Source: Caballeronia megalochromosomata (GTDB taxonomy: Bacteria; Pseudomonadota; Gammaproteobacteria; Burkholderiales; Burkholderiaceae). Taken from it: a stretch of DNA of 47,731 nt. Both the position numbers and the translations under genes were made by a program. Below the pieces are notes generated by a model that worked only from the letters and a program-made list of their open reading frames with translations, was not told the DNA's origin and searched no databases. Shown here piece by piece: positions 16,084-25,636 of this stretch (position 1 is the first letter of the stretch; each line of letters opens with the position of its first letter). The DNA is taken from NCBI GenBank assembly GCA_001580565.1, contig LRBF01000263.1, positions 1 through 47,731 on the forward strand, read 5' to 3'.

Positions 16084-19075
16084 GCTGACGTGCTCCTTCG
16101 CTGTCGTAGAACACCGAACTGGTGATTTTTGCGTTGATGCGCTTGCCGTTCGCGAGCGGAATCATGACAGATTCGCCGACCTTCTCGAGGCCGCCCTTCA
16201 CGACGGCCAATGCAATCGAACGCTTCAAAATAGGGCTGTAATAGCTCGACGTGACGTGACCGAGCATCGGCGCGGTGTCGCCCTGGAACGGACCCGCGAC
16301 GATCTGCGCGCCTTCCGGAAGCACGAACGAAGGATCATCGGTCAGAAGGCCGACGAACTGCTTGCGCCCGGCCTTCGCCGTGTCCGAACGCGTCAGCGAA
16401 CGCTTGCCGATGAAGTCCTTCGACTTCGCGACCAGCCCGCCCATGCCGAGGTCGTAAGGCGTCATCGAACCGTCCGTGTCCTGACCGACGATGATGTAGC
16501 CCTTCTCCGCGCGCAGCACGTGCATCGTTTCCGTGCCGTACGGCGTGATGTCGAATTCCGCGCCCGCCAGCATGAGCGCTTCCCACACCGCGCGTCCGAC
16601 GTTGGCCGGCACGTTCACTTCGTACGCGAGCTCGCCCGAGAAGCTGATGCGCATCACGCGCGCCGCTGCGCCCGCGACCGTGCCGTCGCGATAGCTCATG
16701 AACGGGAACGATGCGTTCGCGAAGTCGATGTCGTGGCACACCTTCTGAAGAACCTTACGGCTGTTCGGGCCGACGACCGCAAAAGTTGCCCAGTGATCCG
16801 TCACCGATGCGAGACGCACGCGCATGTCGGGCCATTCGGTCTGCAGCCAGCGTTCGAGCCACGTCAAAACGCGCGCCGCGCCGCCGGTGGTCGTCGTCAT
16901 CATGTAGTGCTGTTCGCCGAGGCGCACCGTCACGCCGTCGTCGAAGATCATGCCGTTCTCGTCGAGCATCAGGCCGTAGCGGCACTTGGCGACTTCGAGC
17001 TTGCTCCACGGATTCGTGTACATCCAGTTCAAGAGCTTCGCGGAATCCGGGCCCTGGATGTCGATCTTGCCGAGCGTCGATGCATCGAGAATGCCGACGC
17101 TCTGACGCACCGCCAGCGATTCACGCGCGACCGCCGCGTGCATGTCCTCGCCGGCCTTCGGGTAATACCAGGGACGCTTCCAGTTGCCGACGTCCTCGAA
17201 CATCGCACCGTTCTCGACGTGCCATTCGTGAATCGCGGTCTTGCGCACTGGATCGAGAAACTCGCCGAGCTCGCGGCCCGCGAACGTGCCGAACGTGACA
17301 GGCGTGTAGTTCGGGCGGAACGTCGTCGTGCCGGTCTCGGGAATGGTCTTGCCGAGCGCCTGCGCGAGAATCGCCATGCCGTTGATGTTGCCGAGCTTGC
17401 CCTGGTCGGTGCCGAAGCCCATCGCCGTATAGCGCTTCACGTGCTCGACGGATTCGAAGCCTTCACGCGCCGCCAGATAGATGTCCGCCGCAGACACGTC
17501 GTTCTGGAAGTCGACGAACTGCTTCGGACCGCGCGTCGACATGTCCCGGTTGCCGACGATCCACAGCGGCATCATCGGTGCTTCGACGATTTCCGCGACC
17601 TGCACGGGATTCGGCTTCACGACGATATGACCCGCCGCACGCGCCGCTTCCGCACCAGCGTCGCCGCCGAAGCGGATGCCGCGCGCCAGCGAGAACTCGC
17701 CCGCGCATGCGCCGACGCTGCTTTCCAGTTGCATCGCCTTGCCCGGAACGAAACAAGCCTTCTCGTCGTGCCAATGCGCCTTGCCGCCCGATTGCGCGAA
17801 CAGGTGCAGCACCGGGCTCCAGCCGCCCGACATCGCGACGAGATCGCATTGCAGATCGGTCTGCTTCGGGCCGACCTCGCCTTTCGCATACGAAGCCACT
17901 TCCACCGACGCCACGCGCAGCTTGCCGCGCGCAACGGTGATCACCGCGTTGTTCATCACGCGCACGCCATAGCGGCGCGCCGCCGCGGGCAAGGCGCCTT
18001 TCGATTCGGCCGGACGCGGATCGACGACGGTCACTTCTGCGCCTGCCGCCTTCAGATCGAGCGCGCATTGATAGGCGTCGTCGTTGTTCGTGAAGACGAC
18101 GGCCTGACGGCCCGGCAGCACCGCATAGCGATGCAGGTACGTCGACACCGCCGATGCCAGCATCACGCCCGGCAGATCATTGTTGCCGAAGACGATGGGA
18201 CGCTCGTGCGCGCCCGTCGCGAGCACCACGCGCTTCGCGCGCACCTTCCACATCAGTTCGCGCGTGCCCTTGCGTCGCGATACGGGCAGATGATCCGTCA
18301 GGCGCTGCGTGATCGTGACGAGGTTGTGATCCTGATAGCCGAACGCCGTGCTGCGCGAAAGAATCTTCACGTCAGGCATCTTGCGCAGTTCGGCTTCGAG
18401 CTTCTGCACCCATTGCAGCGCGGGCTTGCCGTCGATCTCCGCGCGGCACGACAACAGCGAGCCGCCAAGTTCGCGCTGATCGTCGACCAGAATCACGCGC
18501 GCGCCCGACAGACCCGCCGCATGCGCCGCCGCGAGACCCGAAGGGCCGCCGCCGACCACGAGCACATCGCAGTGGGCGAAGCACTTGTCGTAGCGATCGG
18601 CATCGAGATGCTTCGGCGCTTCGCCGAGGCCCGCCGCATCGCGAATCACTTCTTCGTACTTCGGCCAGAACTTGCGCGGCCACATGAACGTCTTGTAGTA
18701 GAAGCCCGCGGGAATGAAGCGCGCGATCTTCTGATTGACCGCCATGCGGTCGTTCTCGATGTTCGGCTTCGCGTTCACGCTCGCGGCGACCAGACCCTGG
18801 TACAACTCGACTTCCGTGGCGCGCGCATTCGGCACCGTGTACGCGCCGGTTTCGAGCTGCACGATTGCATTCGGTTCTTCCACGCCCGCGGTGATGATCC
18901 CGCGCGGACGGTGATATTTCCAGCTCCGCGCCACGAAGCGCTCGCCGTTCGCGAGCAACGCGGACGCGAGCGTATCGCCTTCGAAGCCGTGATACGTCTT
19001 GCCGTTGAACGTGAAGGTCACGGGGATCGCGCGATTGATGCGCCCGCCCATGCCGAGTCGGTCTTTCTGGCTCAT
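16073..19075 (-). CDS. soxA: Sarcosine oxidase alpha subunit
   Basis: The 1000-residue alpha subunit oxidises sarcosine together with SoxB, SoxD and SoxG, giving glycine, hydrogen peroxide and 5,10-methylene-THF (or formaldehyde). The N-terminal 100 residues are the 2Fe-2S-ferredoxin-like domain (FTFNGKTYHGFEGDTLASAL, WKYHRPRGI). From about 170 comes the dinucleotide-binding domain with DVLVVGGGPSGLAAAHAAGL and HERPIVFGNNDLPGVMLA. The last 400 residues are the GcvT/aminomethyltransferase-like folate-binding domain (GILDASTLGKIDIQGPD, RLGEQHYMMTTTTGGAARVL, FSGELAYEVNVP, KDFIGKRSL). Length is normal. Its ATG overlaps the soxD stop and follows CGGAGG. Confidence 0.97.
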   Translation of the reverse strand: MSQKDRLGMGGRINRAIPVTFTFNGKTYHGFEGDTLASALLANGERFVARSWKYHRPRGIITAGVEEPNAIVQLETGAYTVPNARATEVELYQGLVAASVNAKPNIENDRMAVNQKIARFIPAGFYYKTFMWPRKFWPKYEEVIRDAAGLGEAPKHLDADRYDKCFAHCDVLVVGGGPSGLAAAHAAGLSGARVILVDDQRELGGSLLSCRAEIDGKPALQWVQKLEAELRKMPDVKILSRSTAFGYQDHNLVTITQRLTDHLPVSRRKGTRELMWKVRAKRVVLATGAHERPIVFGNNDLPGVMLASAVSTYLHRYAVLPGRQAVVFTNNDDAYQCALDLKAAGAEVTVVDPRPAESKGALPAAARRYGVRVMNNAVITVARGKLRVASVEVASYAKGEVGPKQTDLQCDLVAMSGGWSPVLHLFAQSGGKAHWHDEKACFVPGKAMQLESSVGACAGEFSLARGIRFGGDAGAEAARAAGHIVVKPNPVQVAEIVEAPMMPLWIVGNRDMSTRGPKQFVDFQNDVSAADIYLAAREGFESVEHVKRYTAMGFGTDQGKLGNINGMAILAQALGKTIPETGTTTFRPNYTPVTFGTFAGRELGEFLDPVRKTAIHEWHVENGAMFEDVGNWKRPWYYPKAGEDMHAAVARESLAVRQSVGILDASTLGKIDIQGPDSAKLLNWMYTNPWSKLEVAKCRYGLMLDENGMIFDDGVTVRLGEQHYMMTTTTGGAARVLTWLERWLQTEWPDMRVRLASVTDHWATFAVVGPNSRKVLQKVCHDIDFANASFPFMSYRDGTVAGAAARVMRISFSGELAYEVNVPANVGRAVWEALMLAGAEFDITPYGTETMHVLRAEKGYIIVGQDTDGSMTPYDLGMGGLVAKSKDFIGKRSLTRSDTAKAGRKQFVGLLTDDPSFVLPEGAQIVAGPFQGDTAPMLGHVTSSYYSPILKRSIALAVVKGGLEKVGESVMIPLANGKRINAKITSSVFYDSEGARQHVE

Positions 19076-19371
19076 TTCGACGTGCCTCCGTTGTCTTGCA
19101 TCACAGCCAGCGGACGGTCGAACGTCTCGTAGCCCTGGATTTCATAACTCACCGTATCGCGCTGCGCCTTGAACCAGCGCCGGCAGCCCTGCGCATGCAT
19201 CCATTGCTCGCGATGCACGCCGCGCGGATTCTTGCGCATGAAGAGGTAGTCGCCCCATTCCTTGTCGGTGAGCTTTTCCGTGTCGAGCGGACGCGCGATA
19301 TCCGCTTCGCCGCCGCAGGAGAATTCGGTTTCGGCGCGCGGCCCGCACCAGGGGCATTCGATCAGCAACAT
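19072..19371 (-). CDS. soxD: Sarcosine oxidase delta subunit
   Basis: The 99-residue protein is the small zinc-binding subunit of heterotetrameric sarcosine oxidase. It starts MLLIECPWCGPRAETEFSCGG and ends REQWMHAQGCRRWFKAQRDT. The cysteines in CPWC and GC and the histidine in MHAQG match the zinc ligands of the family. GGGAAGAAAC precedes the ATG. It lies 19 bp after soxB and overlaps soxA by four bases. Confidence 0.96.
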   Translation of the reverse strand: MLLIECPWCGPRAETEFSCGGEADIARPLDTEKLTDKEWGDYLFMRKNPRGVHREQWMHAQGCRRWFKAQRDTVSYEIQGYETFDRPLAVMQDNGGTSK

Positions 19372-19390
19372 GTTTCTTCCCTCGATGCGG

Positions 19391-20635
19391 TTAGTGAGCC
19401 ACGGCAGCCGCGCCGTGTTCGTCGATGAGATGACCGGTATAGAAGCGATCCAGCGAGAACGGCGCGTTCAACGCATGCGGCTCGTCCTTCGCGATCGTGT
19501 GCGCATAGGCCCAGCCCGAGCCCGGCGTCGCCTTGAAGCCGCCCGTGCCCCAGCCGCAGTTGAAGTACAGTCCCTTCACGTCGGTCTTGGAGATGATCGG
19601 GCATGCATCCGGCGAGACATCGACGATGCCGCCCCACTGGCGATTCATGCGCACGCGCGAGAACACCGGGAACATCTCGACGATCGCTTCCAGCGTACCT
19701 TCGATGATGTGGAAGCTGCCGCGCTGTCCGTAACCCGCGTACTGGTCGACGCCCGCGCCGATCACGAGATCGCCTTTGTCGGACTGGCTGATGTACGCGT
19801 GCACCGCGTTCGACATGATCACCGTGTTCACGACCGGCTTGATCGGCTCGGAAACGAGCGCCTGAAGCGGATGACTCTCAATCGGCAGACGCACGCCGGC
19901 CATGTCGGCGAGCGTCGTCGTGCTGCCGGCCGTGACGACCGCGACCTTCTTCGCCTTGATGAAGCCCTTCGTGGTATCGACGCCCGTCACCTGGCTTCCA
20001 TCGCGGCGAATGCCGACGACCTGGCAGTTCTGAATGATGTCGACGCCCGCGCGGTCCGCGCCGCGCGCGAAGCCCCAGGCCACCGCATCGTGACGCGCGA
20101 CGCCGCCACGACGCTGGATCGACGCGCCCAGCACCGGATAGCGGCTGTTGAGGTTGATCGTCGGCTCGATTTCCTTGATCTGCTGCGGCGTGAGGAACTC
20201 GGCATCGACGCCATTCAGGCGGTTCGCGTTCACGCGGCGTTCCGTATCGCGCACGTCCTGCAGCGTGTGCGCGAGGTTCATCACGCCGCGCTGCGAGAAC
20301 ATCACGTTGTAGTTGAGATCTTGCGAGAGGCCTTCCCACAGCTTCAACGCTTTCTCGTACAGCGCGGCCGATTCGTCCCACAGATAGTTCGAGCGCACGA
20401 TGGTCGTGTTGCGCGCGGTATTGCCGCCGCCGATCCATCCCTTCTCGAGAATCGCGACGTTCGTGATGCCGTGCTCTTTCGCGAGGTAATACGCGGTCGC
20501 GAGACCATGACCGCCGCCGCCGACGATCACCACGTCGTACTCGCGCTTCGGCTCGGGACTTCGCCACTGGCGTTCCCAGTTCTCGTGATACGACATGCCG
20601 TTGCGCAAGAGGCTGAAGATGGAATAGCGGCTCAT
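19391..20635 (-). CDS. soxB: Sarcosine oxidase beta subunit
   Basis: The 414-residue flavoprotein subunit starts at MSRYSIFSLLRNGMSYHENW, the conserved beginning of SoxB, with GGAAGAG before it. A longer frame exists but lacks support. The FAD-binding motif DVVIVGGGGHGLATAYYLAK lies near residue 33. VARHDAVAWGFARGA holds the histidine that in studied enzymes binds FMN covalently. The substrate-binding C-terminal part includes GIVDVSPDACPI and GTGGFKATPGSGWA. Together with SoxA, SoxD and SoxG it demethylates sarcosine. It follows sdaA by 31 bp, as first sox gene. Confidence 0.97.
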   Translation of the reverse strand: MSRYSIFSLLRNGMSYHENWERQWRSPEPKREYDVVIVGGGGHGLATAYYLAKEHGITNVAILEKGWIGGGNTARNTTIVRSNYLWDESAALYEKALKLWEGLSQDLNYNVMFSQRGVMNLAHTLQDVRDTERRVNANRLNGVDAEFLTPQQIKEIEPTINLNSRYPVLGASIQRRGGVARHDAVAWGFARGADRAGVDIIQNCQVVGIRRDGSQVTGVDTTKGFIKAKKVAVVTAGSTTTLADMAGVRLPIESHPLQALVSEPIKPVVNTVIMSNAVHAYISQSDKGDLVIGAGVDQYAGYGQRGSFHIIEGTLEAIVEMFPVFSRVRMNRQWGGIVDVSPDACPIISKTDVKGLYFNCGWGTGGFKATPGSGWAYAHTIAKDEPHALNAPFSLDRFYTGHLIDEHGAAAVAH

Positions 20636-20666
20636 GGTGTTTCTCTTCCTTCGTGGGGTCCTGAAT

Positions 20667-22061
20667 TCAGCATTCGATGACGTTGACGGCGAGGCCACCG
20701 CGCGACGTCTCCTTGTATTTCGTCTTCATGTCGGCGCCGGTTTCGCGCATCGTCTTGATGACCGAATCGAGCGACACGTAGTGCGTGCCGTCGCCTTTCA
20801 TCGCCATGCGCGCGGCGTTGATCGCCTTGATCGCGCCCATAGCGTTGCGCTCGATGCACGGAATCTGCACCAGGCCACCGACGGGATCGCAGGTCATGCC
20901 GAGGTTATGTTCCATGCCGATTTCCGCGGCGTTTTCCACTTGCGCGGGCGTGCCGTTCATCACGGCGGCGAGTGCGGCCGCGGCCATCGAGCACGCGACG
21001 CCGACTTCGCCCTGACAGCCGACTTCCGCGCCGGAGATCGAAGCCGTTTCCTTGTAGATGATGCCGATGGCGGCCGCGGTGAGCAGGAAGCGCACGATGC
21101 CGTCGTCGTTCGAGCCGTGCATGAACTTCACGTAGTAGTGCAGCACCGCGGGAATCACGCCGGCCGCGCCATTCGTCGGCGCGGTGACGACGCGGCCGCC
21201 CGCCGCGTTTTCTTCGTTGACGGCCATTGCATAGAGATTGACCCAGTCGAGCATCGACAACGGATCGCGCAGCGACTCTTCGGAACGCGAACGCAGCGAA
21301 GCACTCAAATCGGCTGCGCGGCGCTTCACATGCATCGGGCCGGGCAATTCGCCGCGCTCCTTGCAGCCGCGCTCGACGCACGCGGCCATCACGCGCCACA
21401 CGGCGAGCAGGCCTTCGCGCACTTCGGCTTCGGTGCGATTCGCGCATTCGTTCTGCATCGTCACTTCGGCGATAGACAGACCTGTCTCCCGGCAAACGCG
21501 CATCAGATCGTCGCCGGTGCGAAACGGATGCGGCACCGGGTTGGCCGCCCGCAGACCGTTCACGCGATCGCCTTCGCGATTCACGACGAAGCCGCCGCCG
21601 ACCGAGTAATACTCTTTCTCGACGAGCAACTGGCCGTTCTCGTCGAACGCCTGAAAGCGCATGCCGTTCGGATGCACGATGCTCGACCCCGGCGCGCCCG
21701 GCATCAGCTTGCGATAGAAACCGATGTGCTCGCGTTCCTCGAACACGACCTCATGCTTGCCGAGGAGCTTCAGGCGCTTCGTCGCGCGGATTTGCGCGAG
21801 GCGCGGCGCCATCATGTCGGGATCGATGAGGTCGGGAAGATTGCCTTCGAGACCGAGCAGCACGGCCTTGTCGGTGCCGTGGCCCTTGCCGGTTGCGCCG
21901 AGCGAGCCGAACAGCTCGGTGCGAACGCGGCTTACACGGCCGAGCAGATTCGCGTCTTCGATATGCGACGCAAAACGGCACGCCGCGATCATCGGCCCGA
22001 CGGTATGCGAGCTGGACGGTCCGATGCCGATTTTGAACAAATCAAAGACGCTCACGTTCAC
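20667..22061 (-). CDS. sdaA: L-serine ammonia-lyase (iron-sulfur type), copy 1
   Basis: The 464-residue enzyme deaminates L-serine to pyruvate and ammonia. It shows the N-terminal domain FDLFKIGIGPSSSHTVGPM and the catalytic domain with NGAAGVIPAVLHYY, GCQGEVGVACSMAAAALAAV and LGMTCDPVGGLVQIPCIERN, whose cysteines hold the 4Fe-4S cluster. Start is GTG after AGGAGAAC. As first gene of the sdaA-soxBDAG-folB operon it converts serine, made from the glycine and one-carbon unit released by sarcosine oxidase, into pyruvate. A second, clearly homologous copy is at 28,100-29,476. Confidence 0.96.
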   Translation of the reverse strand: MNVSVFDLFKIGIGPSSSHTVGPMIAACRFASHIEDANLLGRVSRVRTELFGSLGATGKGHGTDKAVLLGLEGNLPDLIDPDMMAPRLAQIRATKRLKLLGKHEVVFEEREHIGFYRKLMPGAPGSSIVHPNGMRFQAFDENGQLLVEKEYYSVGGGFVVNREGDRVNGLRAANPVPHPFRTGDDLMRVCRETGLSIAEVTMQNECANRTEAEVREGLLAVWRVMAACVERGCKERGELPGPMHVKRRAADLSASLRSRSEESLRDPLSMLDWVNLYAMAVNEENAAGGRVVTAPTNGAAGVIPAVLHYYVKFMHGSNDDGIVRFLLTAAAIGIIYKETASISGAEVGCQGEVGVACSMAAAALAAVMNGTPAQVENAAEIGMEHNLGMTCDPVGGLVQIPCIERNAMGAIKAINAARMAMKGDGTHYVSLDSVIKTMRETGADMKTKYKETSRGGLAVNVIEC

Positions 22062-22617
22062 GGGTTCTCCTCGTTTTTGGTCGGGTGGGCCTGCGCCCGT
22101 TTCTCTCTATTCACGACCATTGGACCAAAACGCAGCTCAACTTGATAGAACAAAAACGGCACCGAGACGGGACGACGGCGTCAGGCCGCGCACAATCTAA
22201 GTTTTACGGCCCAGCCCATACCACTATTTGTATTCCTGATCAAATGCGGAAGCCTAGAAAAACAGAGATCGTTGCCCGTCATGACCCTCGAAGGGTCTTC
22301 CTCAGAAAGAAACTCCTGACTTTCTATCGAGGCCCCAGCGGTCGTCTCAATGTATTTACGAGATTCGTGAGCTGCTTTCTACGTTACGTCCGCGAACTGC
22401 TGCCACTTCGGGATTCTTGAAGCCTCGCCCGCGAGTCCATCGCGGGCATTAAGCGCGGATTGCGCTGCATCCGTTTGGGCGAGATGGTCAGCATGCTAGC
22501 CGAGTCAGACGCCAAACGCCCGTCGGTCAAGTCTATCTACGCTATCGCGTAGATCGGTCGCCGTCTCACAGAAGATCAATCACCGAAGCCAGCAATCGGT
22601 AAAAAGATAACGCTTAT
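22062..22617. promoter_or_regulatory. Promoter region of the sdaA-sox operon, with two palindromes
   Basis: The half near 22,062-22,250 must carry the minus-strand promoter of sdaA-soxBDAG-folB; TTGATC and TATGGG with 17 bp between them (about 22,215-22,245, minus strand) is a weak candidate. No riboswitch was recognised. Further on, two perfect hairpins stand out: GCCCGCGA-gtcca-TCGCGGGC at 22,427-22,447 and ATCTACGC-tatc-GCGTAGAT at 22,535-22,554. Neither has a T-run, so they are not ordinary terminators. Confidence 0.4.
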
Positions 22618-23830
22618 CTATGCCCCGCAGTCCCTCTTTGTCCTAACTCGCAATGGTTTCTGCCATGCGGCGAGGACCGCCCCTGCAGCCAGTAAAAGCG
22701 CGGAGTATGCGAGTCCGCGCGCCAGGCCTGAGCCGTCAGACACCCAGCCAATTATCACGGGTCCGACAATCTGCCCGAAGGCGAACACGATCGTGAATGC
22801 GCTGATACCTGCAGTCCACTGACCGGGCGGAAGGTTGTGTCTCACAAACGCCGTGGTCGACGCGACAGCGGAGAGAAACGTCGCGCCGAATATCACGCCA
22901 GACGCGAATACCGCAGAACTATGCACGATGAGCGCGGGTATGAGCGTCGCAAACGCCAACAGTGCATTGAATATGGCCAAAGCCTGTCCGCCGCGCATGC
23001 GAGCAAGCAGCCCGGACCATAAAAGGGCTGACAACACGGTCGCCGCGCCGAGAAGAATGTAGAAACTGCTCACCGTCGCGGCACTCATGCCCGCGTTGCG
23101 AAGTAGCGCAACGATGAAGGTCATGTAGCCGATATAGCCAACACCGAAGAGCCTATAGCCGCACAGAGCAAACCCAAGACGTCGTCACCGTATAGATTCG
23201 CCCGAAGCCCCATAAGATTTTGAGGCCGAGCCAGGGGTCATGTAACCGGATTCGATCCGTCGCGCCGCCGCGATAGCGATAACCGAGAACGCGATACACG
23301 TAGTCGCAAGCGCGAACCATGCGAACTGCCAACCATGCACGATCGGGCGAATGGCGAGCGAGACAAGAATCGACGAAGCCACAATACCCCAACCGGTACC
23401 ACCGTAATACAGCCCGAGTATGAGGCCCCAGGCGCGATGTGACATTGACGCGAGCCTCGCCGCGAGCACGCCGCCCCCGACGAAAATGAGTGCACTGCCA
23501 ACGCCGGTTCAACGCGCAACATGAGCAACGACTCAGTGTTAGCCACCACGCTGCAGAGCGCCACCGTCGTCGCAGTTGCAATACAGCCAAAGTGGAACAG
23601 AGCGCACGGCGTCCACCGACGCGACAGACGGGGGAATGCCAGTGCTCCGAGCAAATATCCCAGTGCGTTAGCTGCGTTCATCGTGCCGGCGGTGCGAGGC
23701 TCCAGCCGGGTCCCGTTGCATCGCGGGCAGCAGCAAAGCATAAGAGAAGCGAGCAAGCCCTAGTGCAACCGCGCTTCCGAGCGACAGTGCGGCCGTCAAC
23801 ATCAGCACACCTATCTCATCGGGTGCGCCG
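22618..23830 (-). pseudogene. YbfB/YjiJ-type MFS transporter with several frameshifts
   Basis: Pieces of one membrane protein lie in order on the minus strand but in different frames: ALGLARFSYALLLPAMQRD (near 23,780), AGTMNAANALGYLLGALAFP (near 23,690), GLILGLYYGGTGWGIVASSI (near 23,400), and from 23,124 an open C-terminal half with FIVALLRNAGMSAATVSSFY and GQIVGPVIIGWVSDGSG. These are the signatures of the YbfB/YjiJ branch of MFS transporters (about 390-400 residues). At least three frame changes separate them, so the gene cannot make the full protein. It lies between the two halves of the creatinine pathway and is probably a relic. Confidence 0.85.
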
Positions 23831-24142
23831 GCGCATGACAATGGGCTCGAGCGCTGGGATCCCACGTCCCGACCACCGCCCGTTCCCACAACGCTCGGAC
23901 AAGCGCCCTTCTTTGCATCCTCACGCCACATTGCTTCGTATCCGTTGCCTGCGATCCGCTCGGCACGAGCAGATCATCTTTCTTGCACTTCCCAGTTGAA
24001 AGTCGACTCGCCGTCCGCACTCAAAAAACGTCATGCTCTTCTCTCTCCACGCGTGGCTTGATTCCGTCGTCAAGAGTGAAAGCCCGCGATGCCCCGTTGA
24101 CGCACTTCTAACGGGATCGCGGGCCACCATGATACGGCCCGT
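23831..24142. other. Gene-free stretch before the permease 3' end
   Basis: No supported gene. An imperfect inverted repeat, GAAAGCCCGCGATGCC / GATCGCGGGCC around 24,081-24,125, lies just beyond the permease stop on the minus strand and could act as its terminator, though no clear T-run was fixed. Confidence 0.35.
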
Positions 24143-25615
24143 TCAGATGGAACCGGACGTCACGTCCGCAGCAGCCATCCTCACTGCGGACCGCCGAAAC
24201 GATGGATGGCGTCGTGCCAAAACGAAGTAGGTCAATGCCGACAACACCAATCCGGATTCGAAGCTCAGATCGCCCCAGCCTAGGTAGTTGCGCATCAAGG
24301 GACTGACAAAGGTCGGCGAATTAGAGAAAAGGAGCGACGCCGTGATCCCGACCAACAGAGCCACGATTCCCGGCCAAAAAATTCCCCCTGTGTACCAGTA
24401 GGCACCGCTGCCCCACTTCATCCAAGCATCTGCCTGATAACGGCCACGGCGCATGAAGTAGTCAACAATCACGATAGCGGCCCACGGCGCCGTCCAGAAG
24501 ACCATGTAGTTCAGAAAGACCTGATACATGTCGAAGAACTGGCCATAAAACACCGTGACCACCCGAAAGCCCAGCGTGAAGAGCGCGATGATCGTAAGCG
24601 AGGTCACCCGGTTGATCGGGATACGCAATGCCAGCAGTCCCAGGCCCGCTGTGTAGCCGTTGGGCACATTGGCCGCAATGCCGCCCAGAATGATCGCGAA
24701 CAGCAGCGGCACGATGAACCATGTCGGCAGAAAGCGGCCGAGCTGACTGACCGGATCCTCACCGAGCGTGCCGCCCAACGCCGTCGCGAAGAGTACACCG
24801 ATGATTTCGCAGAACATTAGAGCAACAAATTGTCCGCCGCCGGCAGCCAACACGATCTTTTTCCAGCTCGTTTCAGCGGGAAAGTAACGGCTGTAGTCCG
24901 AGGCAAAATTCGCCCAGCCGATGGGATATGAGAAGACGATCCCCATCGCAATCAGCCAGGTGCTGAAAGAGGCACCACCGTGATTGATGGCCGACGCGGC
25001 GGCGAGACTCGTATGCGGCAGCACGAAAGCCGCAAGTCCACCAAACAGAATCGCCAGCGCCAGCGCAATCCATTTCTCCGCTGCGATGATGGTTGCGTGG
25101 CCAAAGATCGCGAGCAGGATTTCCGCCGCTAGAATGATACCGAGCGAGATCCAGACAATGGCGTGACTATGAAACCCACCCATCTTCAACAGCGTTTCCA
25201 TTGCCTGCGTGGCGACTACCGAGTTGATCGAGAACCAGCTAAGCGCCGATACGAGACTCACCGCTTTCGGCAGGAACGATCCCAGTTGCCCGAACGAACT
25301 GCGCGAAGTCATAATGCCGGACGTGCCGGTACGCGGTCCCATGATCGTCGTCAGGCCGAGCACGAAACAACCCAGCAAGTTACCGACTAGAATTGCGCCG
25401 AGCGCCTGCCACAACGACAATCCCTGCGATAGTGCTAGCGCGCCCGTCACGACCACCACGTAGTTCGTGTTAGCGCCAATCCACATCTTGAACAGCTCCG
25501 CCGGTGTACCGTGGCGGTCCTTGAGCGGGATCGGATCGATACCGTGCTGCTCAACGCTCCAGGCCTTGTCTGCTGCGACGGCGCCGTGCGCGTTACCCTT
25601 GTCATAGTTTCCCAT
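24143..25615 (-). CDS. NCS1-family (cytosine/purine-type) permease
   Basis: The 490-residue protein has twelve membrane helices and NCS1 features: MWIGANTNYVVVVTGALALSQ at helix 1, GPRTGTSGIMTSRSSFGQLG before helix 3, SYPIGWANFASDYSRYFPAE in the middle, and WTAPWAAIVIVDYFMRRGRY late in the protein. The family imports nucleobases, hydantoins, allantoin and thiamine precursors with Na+ or H+. Its gene starts 21 bp after the creatininase stop with AGGAGAC before the ATG, so the two form an operon. Creatinine is a cyclic ureide-like molecule comparable in shape to hydantoin, so creatinine (or creatine) uptake is the likely role. This is inference from context. Confidence 0.92.
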   Translation of the reverse strand: MGNYDKGNAHGAVAADKAWSVEQHGIDPIPLKDRHGTPAELFKMWIGANTNYVVVVTGALALSQGLSLWQALGAILVGNLLGCFVLGLTTIMGPRTGTSGIMTSRSSFGQLGSFLPKAVSLVSALSWFSINSVVATQAMETLLKMGGFHSHAIVWISLGIILAAEILLAIFGHATIIAAEKWIALALAILFGGLAAFVLPHTSLAAASAINHGGASFSTWLIAMGIVFSYPIGWANFASDYSRYFPAETSWKKIVLAAGGGQFVALMFCEIIGVLFATALGGTLGEDPVSQLGRFLPTWFIVPLLFAIILGGIAANVPNGYTAGLGLLALRIPINRVTSLTIIALFTLGFRVVTVFYGQFFDMYQVFLNYMVFWTAPWAAIVIVDYFMRRGRYQADAWMKWGSGAYWYTGGIFWPGIVALLVGITASLLFSNSPTFVSPLMRNYLGWGDLSFESGLVLSALTYFVLARRHPSFRRSAVRMAAADVTSGSI

Positions 25616-25636
25616 TACTGTCTCCTGACTGGCACG

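Noticed and set aside
16013..19132. 1039-codon open frame on the plus strand opposite soxA
   Set aside because: Its product is a His/Arg/Ala-rich shadow of the soxA codons. soxA on the other strand has all family motifs, so the antisense frame follows from GC-rich codon bias.
19262..22145. Long plus-strand frames (472 and 503 codons) opposite soxB and sdaA
   Set aside because: Same Arg/His-rich shadow pattern, with recognised enzymes on the minus strand.
22062..22617. Glycine riboswitch upstream of the sdaA-sox operon
   Set aside because: Looked for because the genes handle glycine, but the conserved paired aptamer core could not be made out.
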